Shown here piece by piece: positions 34,186-47,111 of a stretch of 64,000 bases of DNA (its first letter is position 1; each line of letters begins with the position of its first letter). The stretch comes from Tridacna crocea (Eukaryota; Mollusca; Bivalvia; Cardiida; Cardiidae). Where the stretch lies: the NCBI GenBank assembly GCA_943736015.1, contig OX031060.1, positions 22,831,231-22,895,230 on the forward strand. Direction: 5' to 3'. The notes under the pieces were generated by a model. The model worked only from the letters and a program-made list of their open reading frames with translations, was not told the origin of the DNA and ran no database searches. A program made the translations under genes and the position numbers.

Positions 34186-36980
34186 GGGGATACATTTCCA
34201 GTCTGTATCTATTTATTCCTGGAAGGGTTGTTATGTGCAAAAAGACATTGTAACTGTTTGTAAAGAACAATGATAAAAAAAAAAACACGAAATTTGTGAG
34301 CAGTAGATTTTGATAGCTATGTGTTTAGAATTTGCAGAAGTTAATTTCAAGAAGATCGATATTTTCTAGACAGTTTTGGATTCAATTAAAAAAAGTTGTA
34401 AACTATTTTGAGGGAGATCAGTGCCTTCTTTTACCAGTACTTTGCACAATATTGTTCCCATTGGCACTTGCTGCTTTCTTTGATCCGAGTCTACAAACGC
34501 TTCAGAATCAACCAGTTCCTTGTTTCTGATACTTCATTCAGCTTTAATGTTAGTCACTGAGATAAAACTTACCTCTGGAATTATTCGATATGATTAACCA
34601 CTTGTAACCATTTTTGGTCCCTTGTATGTGTGTTTCTGTAAGATGTATCGTCGGTCTGTGAAATGCAAATGTCTAGAAATTTGATTTTATTTTCAATTTA
34701 AGGAAATGCCATGCGTTACCCCCTTCAATTTGTTCGATTTACCTTCAGTCGAAGTGTTGTACATTTAGTACGAGAAATATTTCTTTTTGTTTGAGTTTAC
34801 ACCTTTAGCTGTAATTGCTTGAAATTGCTTGTCAGTAGGTCCTAAAACTGTATTTCTACCTTTTTTTGACAGTACAAGTTCTTAAACCAGTACCCCCAGT
34901 TGGCGATTTCAAACCCACAAGGCCTAAAACCAACCAACAGGCAGTTGCAAGCATATTGGGCCCTGGAGTTGTAATCTCAGTTCGTGGAATGTTTCCCCAA
35001 TCTATTTCAAATCCTCGTAGACTTTGAAATTGTTCTATACCCAGTTGAATGTACACCCAGGCCCTAAACCACTGCCTCACTCTCGTGGTATTGTTTGCAC
35101 AGTTTGCCCATACACTTTTTTCCTGACATGTACTTAAAATCTGTAAGATTTCAGAGAGAATCCCAAATTTAACTTGTCTTCCAGTCTTAAAACATTAGCC
35201 AGCCCAATGAACCCAAGTTAGCAACTGAACACCCCCAGTCTATGAGTCCCTCGGATACACCATAAGGCCCTGAAGCTGTGTTCTGTCTTAAAATTCACCC
35301 TTTTTTAATCCCCTTACCTTCTTGATGTACCCACAGTTCGAAGATGTCCATTGGTTACTGCAACAGCTCGCGTTATGTTATTTTAGGAATCGAGACGTAG
35401 CCTTGGTGAGATGTTACTGCAACTGTTTGCGTTATGGTATTTCAGGAATCGAGATGGTAGCCTTGGTGAGATGTATCAGTAAGCTATAAACCAGTGTCCT
35501 TCCAGAGATTTTACTCCCTACCTGTTAGCCTGCAATCCCCAGTCGGAAAGATATTCGCTTGGATCCTTGTACTTCATCTCAGACGGTGAAAGACATTCTC
35601 AGTTTGATGCTCCTTCCAATCTTGTAACAATGTCCCTTCTATTATTTCAAACCAATGCCGTATGCCTGTATCTGTGGTCTGTCAGTTGGACAGATATAAC
35701 CTCAGAATTTACAACTATGCCCTCACCGTTGATTTAGCCCCAGTCAGCTTGTTTATTCTGCTTCCTTCAAATTAGAACGTAACTTAATTGAATGTACCTT
35801 CCAACGATAAAGCTATGCCCCTGTTGTTTCACCGATAAGTCTTTGGCCTCAACGTCTTCTTTATGATCTTAACCCTTAGTCTGAACGGCCTGAAATAATG
35901 TATTCGCCCTCATGTTTCATCTCACACACTCTATCTCTTCTCCTTTTCTTTATTTATTTCTATCCCTCTTTTTGCAATTTCTGTTTTTCTTCACCTCTCT
36001 CCATTTAATTTTGTGTATCTCTATTGTTTCTCTTTCTCTCTGTCTCTCACACTCTATTTACTGCCTTCCGAACTCTTTTTTACTACTCTCTGTCCCTCAT
36101 TTTATCTTTCTCTCAACACTGTTTTCCACGCTCAGTCTCTCGCTGTTTCTCTGTTTCTCTGTCTGTTTGTCTGTCTCTCTCGCTTTCTGTCGTTCTCTTG
36201 CTCTGTGTATCACTCTATACCCCTTTCCGTTTCTATTCCTGCTCTTCTTTTATTTCTTTCCTCTTTCTACCTGTATCTCACTGCCTTCTTTCACACAGTC
36301 TCTTTAGCTCTGTTGCTTTCTGTCTCTTCCGCTATTCCACCATCTTCTGTCTCATTTTCCTATCACTCCCTATTCTGTTATGTTCTCTCTGTCTCTCTTT
36401 ATTTCTCTTTGCTTCCTGCAAACTTTACTCTTGTCTCTCCATCCTATCAATCTCTTTCGCTTTTTTCCCTTTTATCTATCTTACTATCTATATATCTATC
36501 TCTATCTGTCTATCTATCTATCAATCTATCTATCTGTCTATCTATAAAGACTGCTTTCTCTGACCACACGATGTCCATCCTTTTCCTCCAAAAATGTACT
36601 TCCTACAATAAATTAGCTTCTTTTCTTCATATCTTCCTCAGTCTGCATGATTAATCGTTTCTCATTCGGTATGATGCTCCTTCAGTCCGTAATTTTGAGT
36701 GTAATCTAACTATATTATCATTCGAATATTTTAGAATGAAATGTTATGGTGTTACTAGCACATACATGTATGAGACATCCTGGCAAGATCTTACAAGATT
36801 ACGTAATCACCCTGTAGATTTCTACATACGGCCAATTTAAATTCCCTATCGACATCAGCTATTTACCTAATGAATGCCGAAAAAGCCAAGGTTCCCATTT
36901 TATGATCTAAAGCATCTATCTATTGGAAATAAGTCATAAAAATGAACGTAGGATTCTCAATGCTATAAGTGTGCAGTATT
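34186..36980 (+). repeat. Unit 5 spacer (B haplotype)
   Basis: Dense B markers: A11 run, GTGTTTAG near 34321, AAGAAGATCG near 34349, GGAGTTGTAATCTC near 34966, GTCTTAAAATTCACC near 35285, CACCGTTGATTT near 35725. It also has a 12-base perfect palindrome CATACATGTATG at 36761-36772 where A units have a shorter CATTTG. No gene seen. Confidence 0.78.
35912..36545 (+). repeat. Pyrimidine tract with TATC microsatellite, unit 5 (B)
   Basis: The TATC array is only 73 bases (36473-36545). B-specific changes inside the tract include CTCTCTGTCTC, CTGTCGTTCTC, TTTCCGTTTC, TTTAGCTCTG and ATTCCACCATC. The TAG introduced near 36305 ends one of the spurious open frames. Confidence 0.9.
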
Positions 36981-37238
36981 GATTGAAGAGTGTTAAAAGT
37001 TCGATTTCAATATTAGTTCAGTTCATATTGCGGCGGCCCGTGAACTTGTCCTCTCCTGCAATTACTTTTACCAGTATTCCGCACAATATTCTTTCCAAGG
37101 CACTGACTACTTTCCAACATAAGAATCGTCAAAATAATGATAAAGGATGAGAAATGAATCATATCGCAATGACTGTAAGCAATTTGCGGAAAAAATCGAC
37201 CGAGCCGGGAATCAAACTAGCAGCTCCGTGTTCTCGAT
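36981..37238 (-). mobile_element. SINE-like copy A, unit 5 (better preserved)
   Basis: The B haplotype reads CCGAGCCGGGAATCAAAC near 37200, giving GTTTGATTCCCGG on the minus strand, closer to a pol III B box (GGTTCGANTCC) than the type A version. TTTCCAACATAAG near 37111 is also B-specific. The better match suggests B keeps the ancestral state here. Confidence 0.68.
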
Positions 37239-37331
37239 TTTTTTATGGTTTTCTTTATCCAGTACTCATCGTAATATTATATCCACTGGCTGCTGCCTCA
37301 CATGCTCAATGTCATAAACATCAAAACATTA

Positions 37332-37336
<5 letters not shown>

Positions 37337-37375
<39 letters not shown>
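37337..37375 (+). repeat. (GA)19.5 microsatellite, unit 5
   Basis: 39 bases. The B flank TTCAC-GAGA replaces TTCACC-AGAG, so the run begins with G. Confidence 0.95.
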
Positions 37376-37378
<3 letters not shown>

Positions 37379-37735
37379 TTTAAATGGAAAGTTGGAAAGC
37401 GCTTTTGATTTCGACACTTTTACCTTATAGTAGCAGGGTTGCACTGTGGATAAAGAAATTGTTAAGTTTGGAAAGATTAATGACAGAAAAGAGAATTTTA
37501 TGTTTCGTGCTATTTTAATAGGCATGCGTTAAAAAGTGTTCTGAAAGTAAATATAAGAGTTAATGTTTTAGCCGTCGTCCTCTTTTCCACGTAATTACCG
37601 TTAAAACAATGAACAGCACTGAGACAGCAGACGTGCAATTAATTTCATCAAATCTTGCGAACTAGGGATTGGCTACCCCCTTGTCTCTAGAACTACGGAT
37701 AAACGACTGAGTTATCGAACTAGTGTTTGACAATC

Positions 37736-38534
37736 GATTGATTGATTGATTGATTGATTGACTATATGTGTTTAACACCATTTTCAACGATATTCGAGTT
37801 ATATTGCGGCGGCCAGTTCTCTTGCCTATGCGTTCCTATAGTTTCAGTAACTAGTACTTCTCACGATATTCTTCCCAAGCCATTGACTGCTTTTCCACAT
37901 AATTATAGTCAAAACTGCAGCTCAGAAAAATTAATGCTACCACAGTGAGCATTATCAACCCTCGGAAAGAAATGACCAAGCAGGGGATACAAAGCAGCCA
38001 AGCTGTGCATCAAGCTCCGGGCAATGCAGACCGAATACCTTTTTAAGAATCTTTGGAAGGTGAAGACAATGTGTTGATTTGAAAATGCTGTGAAGTATTT
38101 CAGGTAAATAAAAGAAGGGGGACTGAATTGGATGATTGATTGATTTCTTGATTGCATGTGGTTTAACACCGTTTTCAACAATATTTCAATTATATCGCGG
38201 CGGCCAGTGCACCTACCCATACTTTACTGAAGGTTCAGTAACCAGTCCTTTGTACGATATCTTCCAGATGCAAATTACTCCTTTTCAACATAACTATTAT
38301 TAAAAGTGGTTTCGAGAGGCTAGCGAAGAACCAATCCTGTCGCAAAAATTATTATCAAACCTCGGAAAGACATGGCCGAGTAGGGGAATCAAACCAGCTT
38401 ACCCATGTCTCAAGTTCTATAGGCTATCGACCGAATTGATATTCGAAAATCTCTGTAGTGAAAGAAAAGTTTTGATTTTGGAATCGTGTGAAAGATTTTC
38501 AGATTTATCAAAGAAAGGTAACTAATTTGAATGG
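37736..38534 (-). mobile_element. Tandem SINE-like pair, unit 5 (B)
   Basis: Six GATT repeats at the first edge. The second edge has an extra TTCTTGATT unit. B markers include ACTGCAGCTC, GACCAAGCAG, AAAGCAGCC, TACGATATCTTCCAGATGC near 38254 and GGAATCGTG near 38480. Confidence 0.74.
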
Positions 38535-38990
38535 AAAAAAAGATGTTTTCCTGAACTCTTCAAGAGTTTGCTATAACTTAACACAAAGCCATGGCGTTTT
38601 TTCAACGCTTTTTAATAATTGCTTTGATGATGATGTTGATGATTATAATAATGGTGATGGTAGTTTCGATGGTTGAGTTGGTAGTGATGGTGGTAAAGCC
38701 GATACCGGATTTAGTAGTGGGCATAAATGTGTTTGTTTTCTTGGTGTTTTAAGGCCGATTTGAATATTACTTGTATGTTACTAATTGTGCACCTGGATTT
38801 TTAGAGACATTAAAACCGAGAGACAGCAACAGAGAGGCATTGAGTGTGAGAGGGAGTGAGTTTGAGAAAGGTTTTAAATTTAACAATATTTACTTAATAG
38901 TGGAAAGGTCGTATTGTGGATGAAGAAATTGTTAAATTTGTAAGCTAATGACAGAAAAGCGAAATATCTATACTGTGCTAGATTTCAATA

Positions 38991-39780
38991 GGCATGTGTT
39001 GGCTTTGATATGTGTTACCTGCATTGAATGAAGGATCCATTAAATGAGATATTCGTGTTGTTATAAAAGATTGAGATTTAAAGGGCTGGCTGAAAGGGGA
39101 GGTAGAGGCTAGGGAAATTCATCGGACTTTGGTAAAATTTGAATTTGTTTTGTTGCTTTTAGTCTATTGTGTTTTTAGTCATATTGGATTTCAGTCATAT
39201 GAGATATATCAGGGCGTCATTTGCATCTATCAAAGCTGTGTCGGTATTTTATTTACCAGTACATTTGCACATTATTCCAAACCAATGGATGCTTTCCTAC
39301 ATCCATCAATATTTTTTTGGGGAAAAAAAACTGTTAGTGACGAGAAAGTAATATATCATGTCGCAGTGACTCATCAAACCTCAGATAAAAATTGCAACAG
39401 CTTGGGAATCGAACCTGTGAACCCCTATTTTACAACCGCCGTTTGTCATGAGGTGAGCAACCAAGCTTAGAATTATGCTGATGATGTTTCTTGCACTTCA
39501 TCAGATGTTAAAGATTATGTCAACAAAAATGAAGGTTACTATTTTTTGGTGTTTTAACGCCGACTTGAACATTACTTGAATGTAACTAATGGTGCCTGTG
39601 AATTTCTATAGATATGAAAACAGAGAGACAGCTACACAGGCAGTGAGTGTGGGAGGGAGGGAGTTTAAGAAAGGGTTTGATTTTGACATTTTACTTTATA
39701 GTGGAAAGATTGTATTGTGGATGAAGAAATTGATAAATGTGTCAGGCGAATGACAGAAAATGTAGTGCAAGATTGTAATA
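38991..39780 (+). repeat. Long-form submonomer, unit 5
   Basis: Its first 125 bases are B (ATATTCGTGTTGTTATAAAAG, CTGAAAGGGGAGGTAGAGGCTAGGG) and the rest is A-like, so the right-hand boundary of the B haplotype is near 39115. Confidence 0.77.
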
Positions 39781-42317
39781 GGCATGTGTTGGGTTTAATA
39801 AGTGTTACCTGCATTGAATGAAGGATCCATTAAAAGAGATATCCATGTTGTTATAAAAGATGGCGATTTAAAGGGCTGGCTGTAGGGGGAGGTGGAGGCC
39901 AGGGGGATAACTTTTTACCAGTACTTCGCACAATATTGTTCCCATTGACACTGGCAGCCTTTCTCACATAGCCTCGTCGAAAGAATTATGAGTGCTGAGA
40001 TAAGATTAAATCCTGTCGCAATAATCGTCATCAATTCTATAGAGCATGTTCTCAGTGTAAGCAAATGTGTCCTTAGTCAGCAGATTTTACTTTCATCTGA
40101 AGAAGGGTGTTTGAGAAGGGTTTTGATTTTGACATTGTTACTTCAGAGTGGAAAGATTGTATTGTGGATGAAGAAATTGATAAATGTGTCAGGCTAATGA
40201 CAGAAAAGGTAGTACTAGATTGTAATAGGCATGTGTTGGGTTTAATATGTGTTACCTGCATTGAATGAAAGATCCATTAAATGAGATATCCATGTTGTTA
40301 TAAAAGATGGTGATTTAAAGGGCTGGCTGTAAGGGGAGGTGGAGGTCAGGATAAAACCTTTTACCAGTACTTCGCACAATATTGTTCCCATTGACACTGG
40401 CAGCCTTTGTCAAATAGATTCGTGGAAAGAATTATGAGTGCTGAGATAAGATTAAATCTTGTCGCAAAAATCATCATGAATTCTAAAGAGCATATTCTCA
40501 GTCTAAATAGATGTATCCTTAGTCCGCAGATTTTACTTTCACCTGCGAAAGGGAGTTTGAGAGGTTTTTTGACATTTTTACTTTATAGTGGAAAGATTGT
40601 ATTGTGGATTAAGAAATTGATAAATGTGTAAAGCTGATGACAGAAAAGCTTCATGTAGAGTGTAGTAGGCATGTGTTCGGTTTAATAAACGTTACCTGCA
40701 TTGAATGAAGGATCCAATCCATTAAATGAGACATCCAAGTTGTTATAAATTGTGATTTAAAGGGCTGGCTGTAAGGGGAGATGGAGGCAAGTGGAATAAC
40801 TTTTTACCAGTACTTCGCATACTATTGTTCCCATTGATACTGGCAGCGTTTTTCACATAGCCTTGTGGAAAGAATTATGAGTGCTGAGATAAGATTAAAT
40901 CCTGTCGCAATAATCGTCTTTAATTCTATAGAGCATATTCTCAGTCTAAGCAATTGTATCCTTAGTCCGCAGATTTTACTTTCACCGGAGAAAGGGAGTT
41001 TGAGAAAGGTTTTGATATTGACATTTCCACTTTATAGTGGAAAGATTATATTGTGGATGAAGAAATTGATAAATGTGTAAGGGTAATGACAAAAGCTAGT
41101 GCTAGATTGTAATGTGTTGGGTTTTATATGTGTTACCTGCATTGACTGAAGGATCCATTAAATGAGATATCCATGTTGTTTTAAAAGATGGCGATTTAAA
41201 GTGCTGGCTGTATGGGGAGGTTGGGGTAGGGATAGAACTTTTTACCAGTACTCCGCACAATATTGTTGCTATTGACACTGGCAGCCTTTTTTTACAAAGT
41301 CTCGTCGAAATAATTATGAGTGCTGAGATAAGATTAAATCCTGTCAGATTAATCGTCATCAATTCTATAAAGTATATTCTCAGTGTAAGCAAATGTATTA
41401 TCAGTCGGCAGATTTTACTTTCACTTGAGGAAGGGAGTTTGACAAACGTTTTGATTTTGACATTTTTACTTTAGAGTGGAAAGATTGTATTGTGGATGAA
41501 GAAATTCATAAATGCGTGAGGCTAATGACAGAAAAGCTTCTGGAAGATTGTAATAGGCATGTGCTGGGTTTAATAAGTGTTACCTGCATTGACTGAAGGA
41601 TCCATTGAATGAAATACCCATGTTGTTATAAAAGATGGCGATTTACAGGGCTGGCTGTAAGGGGAGGTGGAGGCCAGGGAGATAACTTTTTACCAGTACT
41701 TCGCACAATATTGTTCCTATTGACACTGGGAGCCTTTCTCACTTAGCCTCGTCGAAAGAATTATAAGCGCTGAGAAAAGATAAAATCCTGTCGCAATAAT
41801 CGTCATTAATTTTATAGAGCTTATTCTCGGTCTAAATAAATGTATCCTTAGTCCGCAGATTTTACTTTCACTTGAGGAAGGGAGTTTGACAAACGTTTTG
41901 ATTTTGACATTTTTTACTTTAAGAGTGGAATGATTATATTGTGGATGAAGAAATTTATAAATGTGTGAGGCTAATGATAGAAAAGCTAATGCTAGATTGT
42001 AATAGGCATGTGTTGGTTTTAATAAGTGTTACCTGCATTGAATGAAGGATCCATTAAATGAGATATCCATGTTGTTATAAAAGATGGTGATTTATAGGGC
42101 TGGCTTTAAGGGGAGGTGGAGGCCAGGGGATAACTTTTTACCAGTACTTCGCACAGTATTGCTTCCATTGACACTGGCAGCCTTTCTCACATAGCCTCGT
42201 CGAAAGAATTATGAGTGCTGAGATAAGATTAAATCCTGTCGCAATAATTATCATCAATTCTATAGAGCATATTCTCAGTCTAAGCAAATGTAGTCGGCAG
42301 ATTTTAATTTCACCTAG
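39781..42317 (+). repeat. Submonomer block across units 5/6 (6 copies)
   Basis: The s2 copy is of the unit 3/7 kind (AGATTAATCG), unlike that of unit 5, while the s3 tail has the B marker GAAATTTATAAATG near 41950. A switch of haplotype therefore lies inside this block. Confidence 0.92.
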
Positions 42318-45111
42318 GGGGATACATTTCCAGTCTGTATCTATTTATTCCTGGAAGGGTTGTTATGTGCAAAAAGACATTGTAACTGTTTGTAAAGAAC
42401 AATGATAAAAAAAAAACACGAAATTTGTGAGCAGTAGATTTTGATAGCTATGTGTTTAGAATTTGCAGAAGTTAATTTCAAGAAGATCGATATTTTCTAG
42501 ACAGTTTTGGATTCAATTAAAAAAAGTTGTAAACTATTTTGAGGGAGATCAGTGCCTTCTTTTACCAGTACTTTGCACAATATTGTTCCCATTGGCACTT
42601 GCTGCTTTCTTTGATCCGAGTCTACAAACGCTTCAGAATCAACCAGTTCCTTGTTTCTGATACTTCATTCAGCTTTAATGTTAGTCACTGAGATAAAACT
42701 TACCTCTGGAATTATTCGATATGATTAACCACTTGTAACCATTTTTGGTCCCTTGTATGTGTGTTTCTGTAAGATGTATCGTCGGTCTGTGAAATGCAAA
42801 TGTCTAGAAATTTGATTTTATTTTCAATTTAAGGAAATGCCATGCGTTACCCCCTTCAATTTGTTCGATTTACCTTCAGTCGAAGTGTTGTACATTTAGT
42901 ACGAGAAATATTTCTTTTTGTTTGAGTTTACACCTTTAGCTGTAATTGCTTGAAATTGCTTGTCAGTAGGTCCTAAAACTGTATTTCTACCTTTTTTTGA
43001 CAGTACAAGTTCTTAAACCAGTACCCCCAGTTGGCGATTTCAAACCCACAAGGCCTAAAACCAACCAACAGGCAGTTGCAAGCATATTGGGCCCTGGAGT
43101 TGTAATCTCAGTTCGTGGAATGTTTCCCCAATCTATTTCAAATCCTCGTAGACTTTGAAATTGTTCTATACCCAGTTGAATGTACACCCAGGCCCTAAAC
43201 CACTGCCTCACTCTCGTGGTATTGTTTGCACAGTTTGCCCATACACTTTTTTCCTGACATGTACTTAAAATCTGTAAGATTTCAGAGAGAATCCCAAATT
43301 TAACTTGTCTTCCAGTCTTAAAACATTAGCCAGCCCAATGAACCCAAGTTAGCAACTGAACACCCCCAGTCTATGAGTCCCTCGGATACACCATAAGGCC
43401 CTGAAGCTGTGTTCTGTCTTAAAATTCACCCTTTTTTAATCCCCTTACCTTCTTGATGTACCCACAGTTCGAAGATGTCCATTGGTTACTGCAACAGCTC
43501 GCGTTATGTTATTTTAGGAATCGAGACGTAGCCTTGGTGAGATGTTACTGCAACTGTTTGCGTTATGGTATTTCAGGAATCGAGATGGTAGCCTTGGTGA
43601 GATGTATCAGTAAGCTATAAACCAGTGTCCTTCCAGAGATTTTACTCCCTACCTGTTAGCCTGCAATCCCCAGTCGGAAAGATATTCGCTTGGATCCTTG
43701 TACTTCATCTCAGACGGTGAAAGACATTCTCAGTTTGATGCTCCTTCCAATCTTGTAACAATGTCCCTTCTATTATTTCAAACCAATGCCGTATGCCTGT
43801 ATCTGTGGTCTGTCAGTTGGACAGATATAACCTCAGAATTTACAACTATGCCCTCACCGTTGATTTAGCCCCAGTCAGCTTGTTTATTCTGCTTCCTTCA
43901 AATTAGAACGTAACTTAATTGAATGTACCTTCCAACGATAAAGCTATGCCCCTGTTGTTTCACCGATAAGTCTTTGGCCTCAACGTCTTCTTTATGATCT
44001 TAACCCTTAGTCTGAACGGCCTGAAATAATGTATTCGCCCTCATGTTTCATCTCACACACTCTATCTCTTCTCCTTTTCTTTATTTATTTCTATCCCTCT
44101 TTTTGCAATTTCTGTTTTTCTTCACCTCTCTCCATTTAATTTTGTGTATCTCTATTGTTTCTCTTTCTCTCTGTCTCTCACACTCTATTTACTGCCTTCC
44201 GAACTCTTTTTTACTACTCTCTGTCCCTCATTTTATCTTTCTCTCAACACTGTTTTCCACGCTCAGTCTCTCGCTGTTTCTCTGTTTCTCTGTCTGTTTG
44301 TCTGTCTCTCTCGCTTTCTGTCGTTCTCTTGCTCTGTGTATCACTCTATACCCCTTTCCGTTTCTATTCCTGCTCTTCTTTTATTTCTTTCCTCTTTCTA
44401 CCTGTATCTCACTGCCTTCTTTCACACAGTCTCTTTAGCTCTGTTGCTTTCTGTCTCTTCCGCTATTCCACCATCTTCTGTCTCATTTTCCTATCACTCC
44501 CTATTCTGTTATGTTCTCTCTGTCTCTCTTTATTTCTCTTTGCTTCCTGCAAACTTTACTCTTGTCTCTCCATCCTATCAATCTCTTTCGCTTTTTTCCC
44601 TTTTATCTATCTTACTATCTATATATCTATCTCTATCTGTCTATCTATCTATCAATCTATCTATCTGTCTATCTATAAAGACTGCTTTCTCTGACCACAC
44701 GATGTCCATCCTTTTCCTCCAAAAATGTACTTCCTACAATAAATTAGCTTCTTTTCTTCATATCTTCCTCAGTCTGCATGATTAATCGTTTCTCATTCGG
44801 TATGATGCTCCTTCAGTCCGTAATTTTGAGTGTAATCTAACTATATTATCATTCGAATATTTTAGAATGAAATGTTATGGTGTTACTAGCACATACATGT
44901 ATGAGACATCCTGGCAAGATCTTACAAGATTACGTAATCACCCTGTAGATTTCTACATACGGCCAATTTAAATTCCCTATCGACATCAGCTATTTACCTA
45001 ATGAATGCCGAAAAAGCCAAGGTTCCCATTTTATGATCTAAAGCATCTATCTATTGGAAATAAGTCATAAAAATGAACGTAGGATTCTCAATGCTATAAG
45101 TGTGCATTATT
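42318..45111 (+). repeat. Unit 6 spacer (B haplotype)
   Basis: Carries the same B markers as unit 5, including the CATACATGTATG palindrome at 44892-44903. It differs from unit 5 at GTGCATTATTG near 45104. No gene seen. Confidence 0.78.
44043..44676 (+). repeat. Pyrimidine tract with TATC microsatellite, unit 6 (B)
   Basis: The TATC array is 44604-44676, 73 bases. The same B-specific substitutions as unit 5 are present throughout. Confidence 0.9.
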
Positions 45112-45369
45112 GATTGAAGAGTGTTAAAAGTTCGATTTCAATATTAGTTCAGTTCATATTGCGGCGGCCCGTGAACTTGTCCTCTCCTGCAATTACTTTT
45201 ACCAGTATTCCGCACAATATTCTTTCCAAGGCACTGACTACTTTCCAACATAAGAATCGTCAAAATAATGATAAAGGATGAGAAATGAATCATATCGCAA
45301 TGACTGTAAGCAATTTGCGGAAAAAATCGACCGAGCCGGGAATCAAACTAGCAGCTCCGTGTTCTCGAT
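45112..45369 (-). mobile_element. SINE-like copy A, unit 6 (better preserved)
   Basis: Same B-type preservation as unit 5, with CCGAGCCGGGAATCAAAC near 45331. Confidence 0.68.
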
Positions 45370-45462
45370 TTTTTTATGGTTTTCTTTATCCAGTACTCAT
45401 CGTAATATTATATCCACTGGCTGCTGCCTCACATGCTCAATGTCATAAACATCAAAACATTA

Positions 45463-45467
<5 letters not shown>

Positions 45468-45496
<29 letters not shown>
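45468..45496 (+). repeat. (GA)14.5 microsatellite, unit 6
   Basis: 29 bases, the shortest. It differs by five repeats from its otherwise near-identical neighbour unit 5. Confidence 0.95.
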
Positions 45497-45499
<3 letters not shown>

Positions 45500-45856
45500 T
45501 TTAAATGGAAAGTTGGAAAGCGCTTTTGATTTCGACACTTTTACCTTATAGTAGCAGGGTTGCACTGTGGATAAAGAAATTGTTAAGTTTGGAAAGATTA
45601 ATGACAGAAAAGAGAATTTTATGTTTCGTGCTATTTTAATAGGCATGCGTTAAAAAGTGTTCTGAAAGTAAATATAAGAGTTAATGTTTTAGCCGTCGTC
45701 CTCTTTTCCACGTAATTACCGTTAAAACAATGAACAGCACTGAGACAGCAGACGTGCAATTAATTTCATCAGATCTTGCGAACTAGGGATTGGCTACCCC
45801 CTTGTCTCTAGAACTACGGATAAACGACTGAGTTATCGAACTAGTGTTTGACAATC

Positions 45857-46655
45857 GATTGATTGATTGATTGATTGATTGACTATATGTGTTTAACACC
45901 ATTTTCAACGATATTCGAGTTATATTGCGGCGGCCAGTTCTCTTGCCTATGCGTTCCTATAGTTTCAGTAACTAGTACTTCTCACGATATTCTTCCCAAG
46001 CCATTGACTGCTTTTCCACATAATTATAGTCAAAACTGCAGCTCAGAAAAATTAATGCTACCACAGTGAGCATTATCAACCCTCGGAAAGAAATGACCAA
46101 GCAGGGGATACAAAGCAGCCAAGCTGTGCATCAAGCTCCGGGCAATGCAGACCGAATACCTTTTTAAGAATCTTTGGAAGGTGAAGACAATGTGTTGATT
46201 TGAAAATGCTGTGAAGTATTTCAGGTAAATAAAAGAAGGGGGACTGAATTGGATGATTGATTGATTTCTTGATTGCATGTGGTTTAACACCGTTTTCAAC
46301 AATATTTCAATTATATCGCGGCGGCCAGTGCACCTACCCATACTTTACTGAAGGTTCAGTAACCAGTCCTTTGTACGATATCTTCCAGATGCAAATTACT
46401 CCTTTTCAACATAACTATTATTAAAAGTGGTTTCGAGAGGCTAGCGAAGAACCAATCCTGTCGCAAAAATTATTATCAAACCTCGGAAAGACATGGCCGA
46501 GTAGGGGAATCAAACCAGCTTACCCATGTCTCAAGTTCTATAGGCTATCGACCGAATTGATATTCGAAAATCTCTGTAGTGAAAGAAAAGTTTTGATTTT
46601 GGAATCGTGTGAAAGATTTTCAGATTTATCAAAGAAAGGTAACTAATTTGAATGG
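45857..46655 (-). mobile_element. Tandem SINE-like pair, unit 6 (B)
   Basis: Same as unit 5, with six GATT repeats and the extra TTCTTGATT. CATCAGATCTTG near 45768 just upstream is private. Confidence 0.74.
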
Positions 46656-47111
46656 AAAAAAAGATGTTTTCCTGAACTCTTCAAGAGTTTGCTATAACTT
46701 AACACAAAGCCATGGCGTTTTTTCAACGCTTTTTAATAATTGCTTTGATGATGATGTTGATGATTATAATAATGGTGATGGTAGTTTCGATGGTTGAGTT
46801 GGTAGTGATGGTGGTAAAGCCGATACCGGATTTAGTAGTGGGCATAAATGTGTTTGTTTTCTTGGTGTTTTAAGGCCGATTTGAACATTACTTGTATGTT
46901 ACTAATTGTGCACCTGGATTTTTAGAGACATTAAAACCGAGAGACAGCAACAGAGAGGCATTGAGTGTGAGAGGGAGTGAGTTTGAGAAAGGTTTTAAAT
47001 TTAACAATATTTACTTAATAGTGGAAAGGTCGTATTGTGGATGAAGAAATTGTTAAATTTGTAAGCTAATGACAGAAAAGCGAAATATCTATACTGTGCT
47101 AGATTTCAATA

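Larger units (their letters stand above)
32530..40667 (+). repeat. Macrosatellite unit 5 (type B middle)
   Basis: Length 8138. About 33823-39115 carries the B haplotype, with more than 35 differences from type A; the ends are A-like. A 6-base insertion near 32975 and a GAAAGAATT near 33175 make its second submonomer look more like the other submonomers than do the same positions in the other seven units. Confidence 0.95.
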
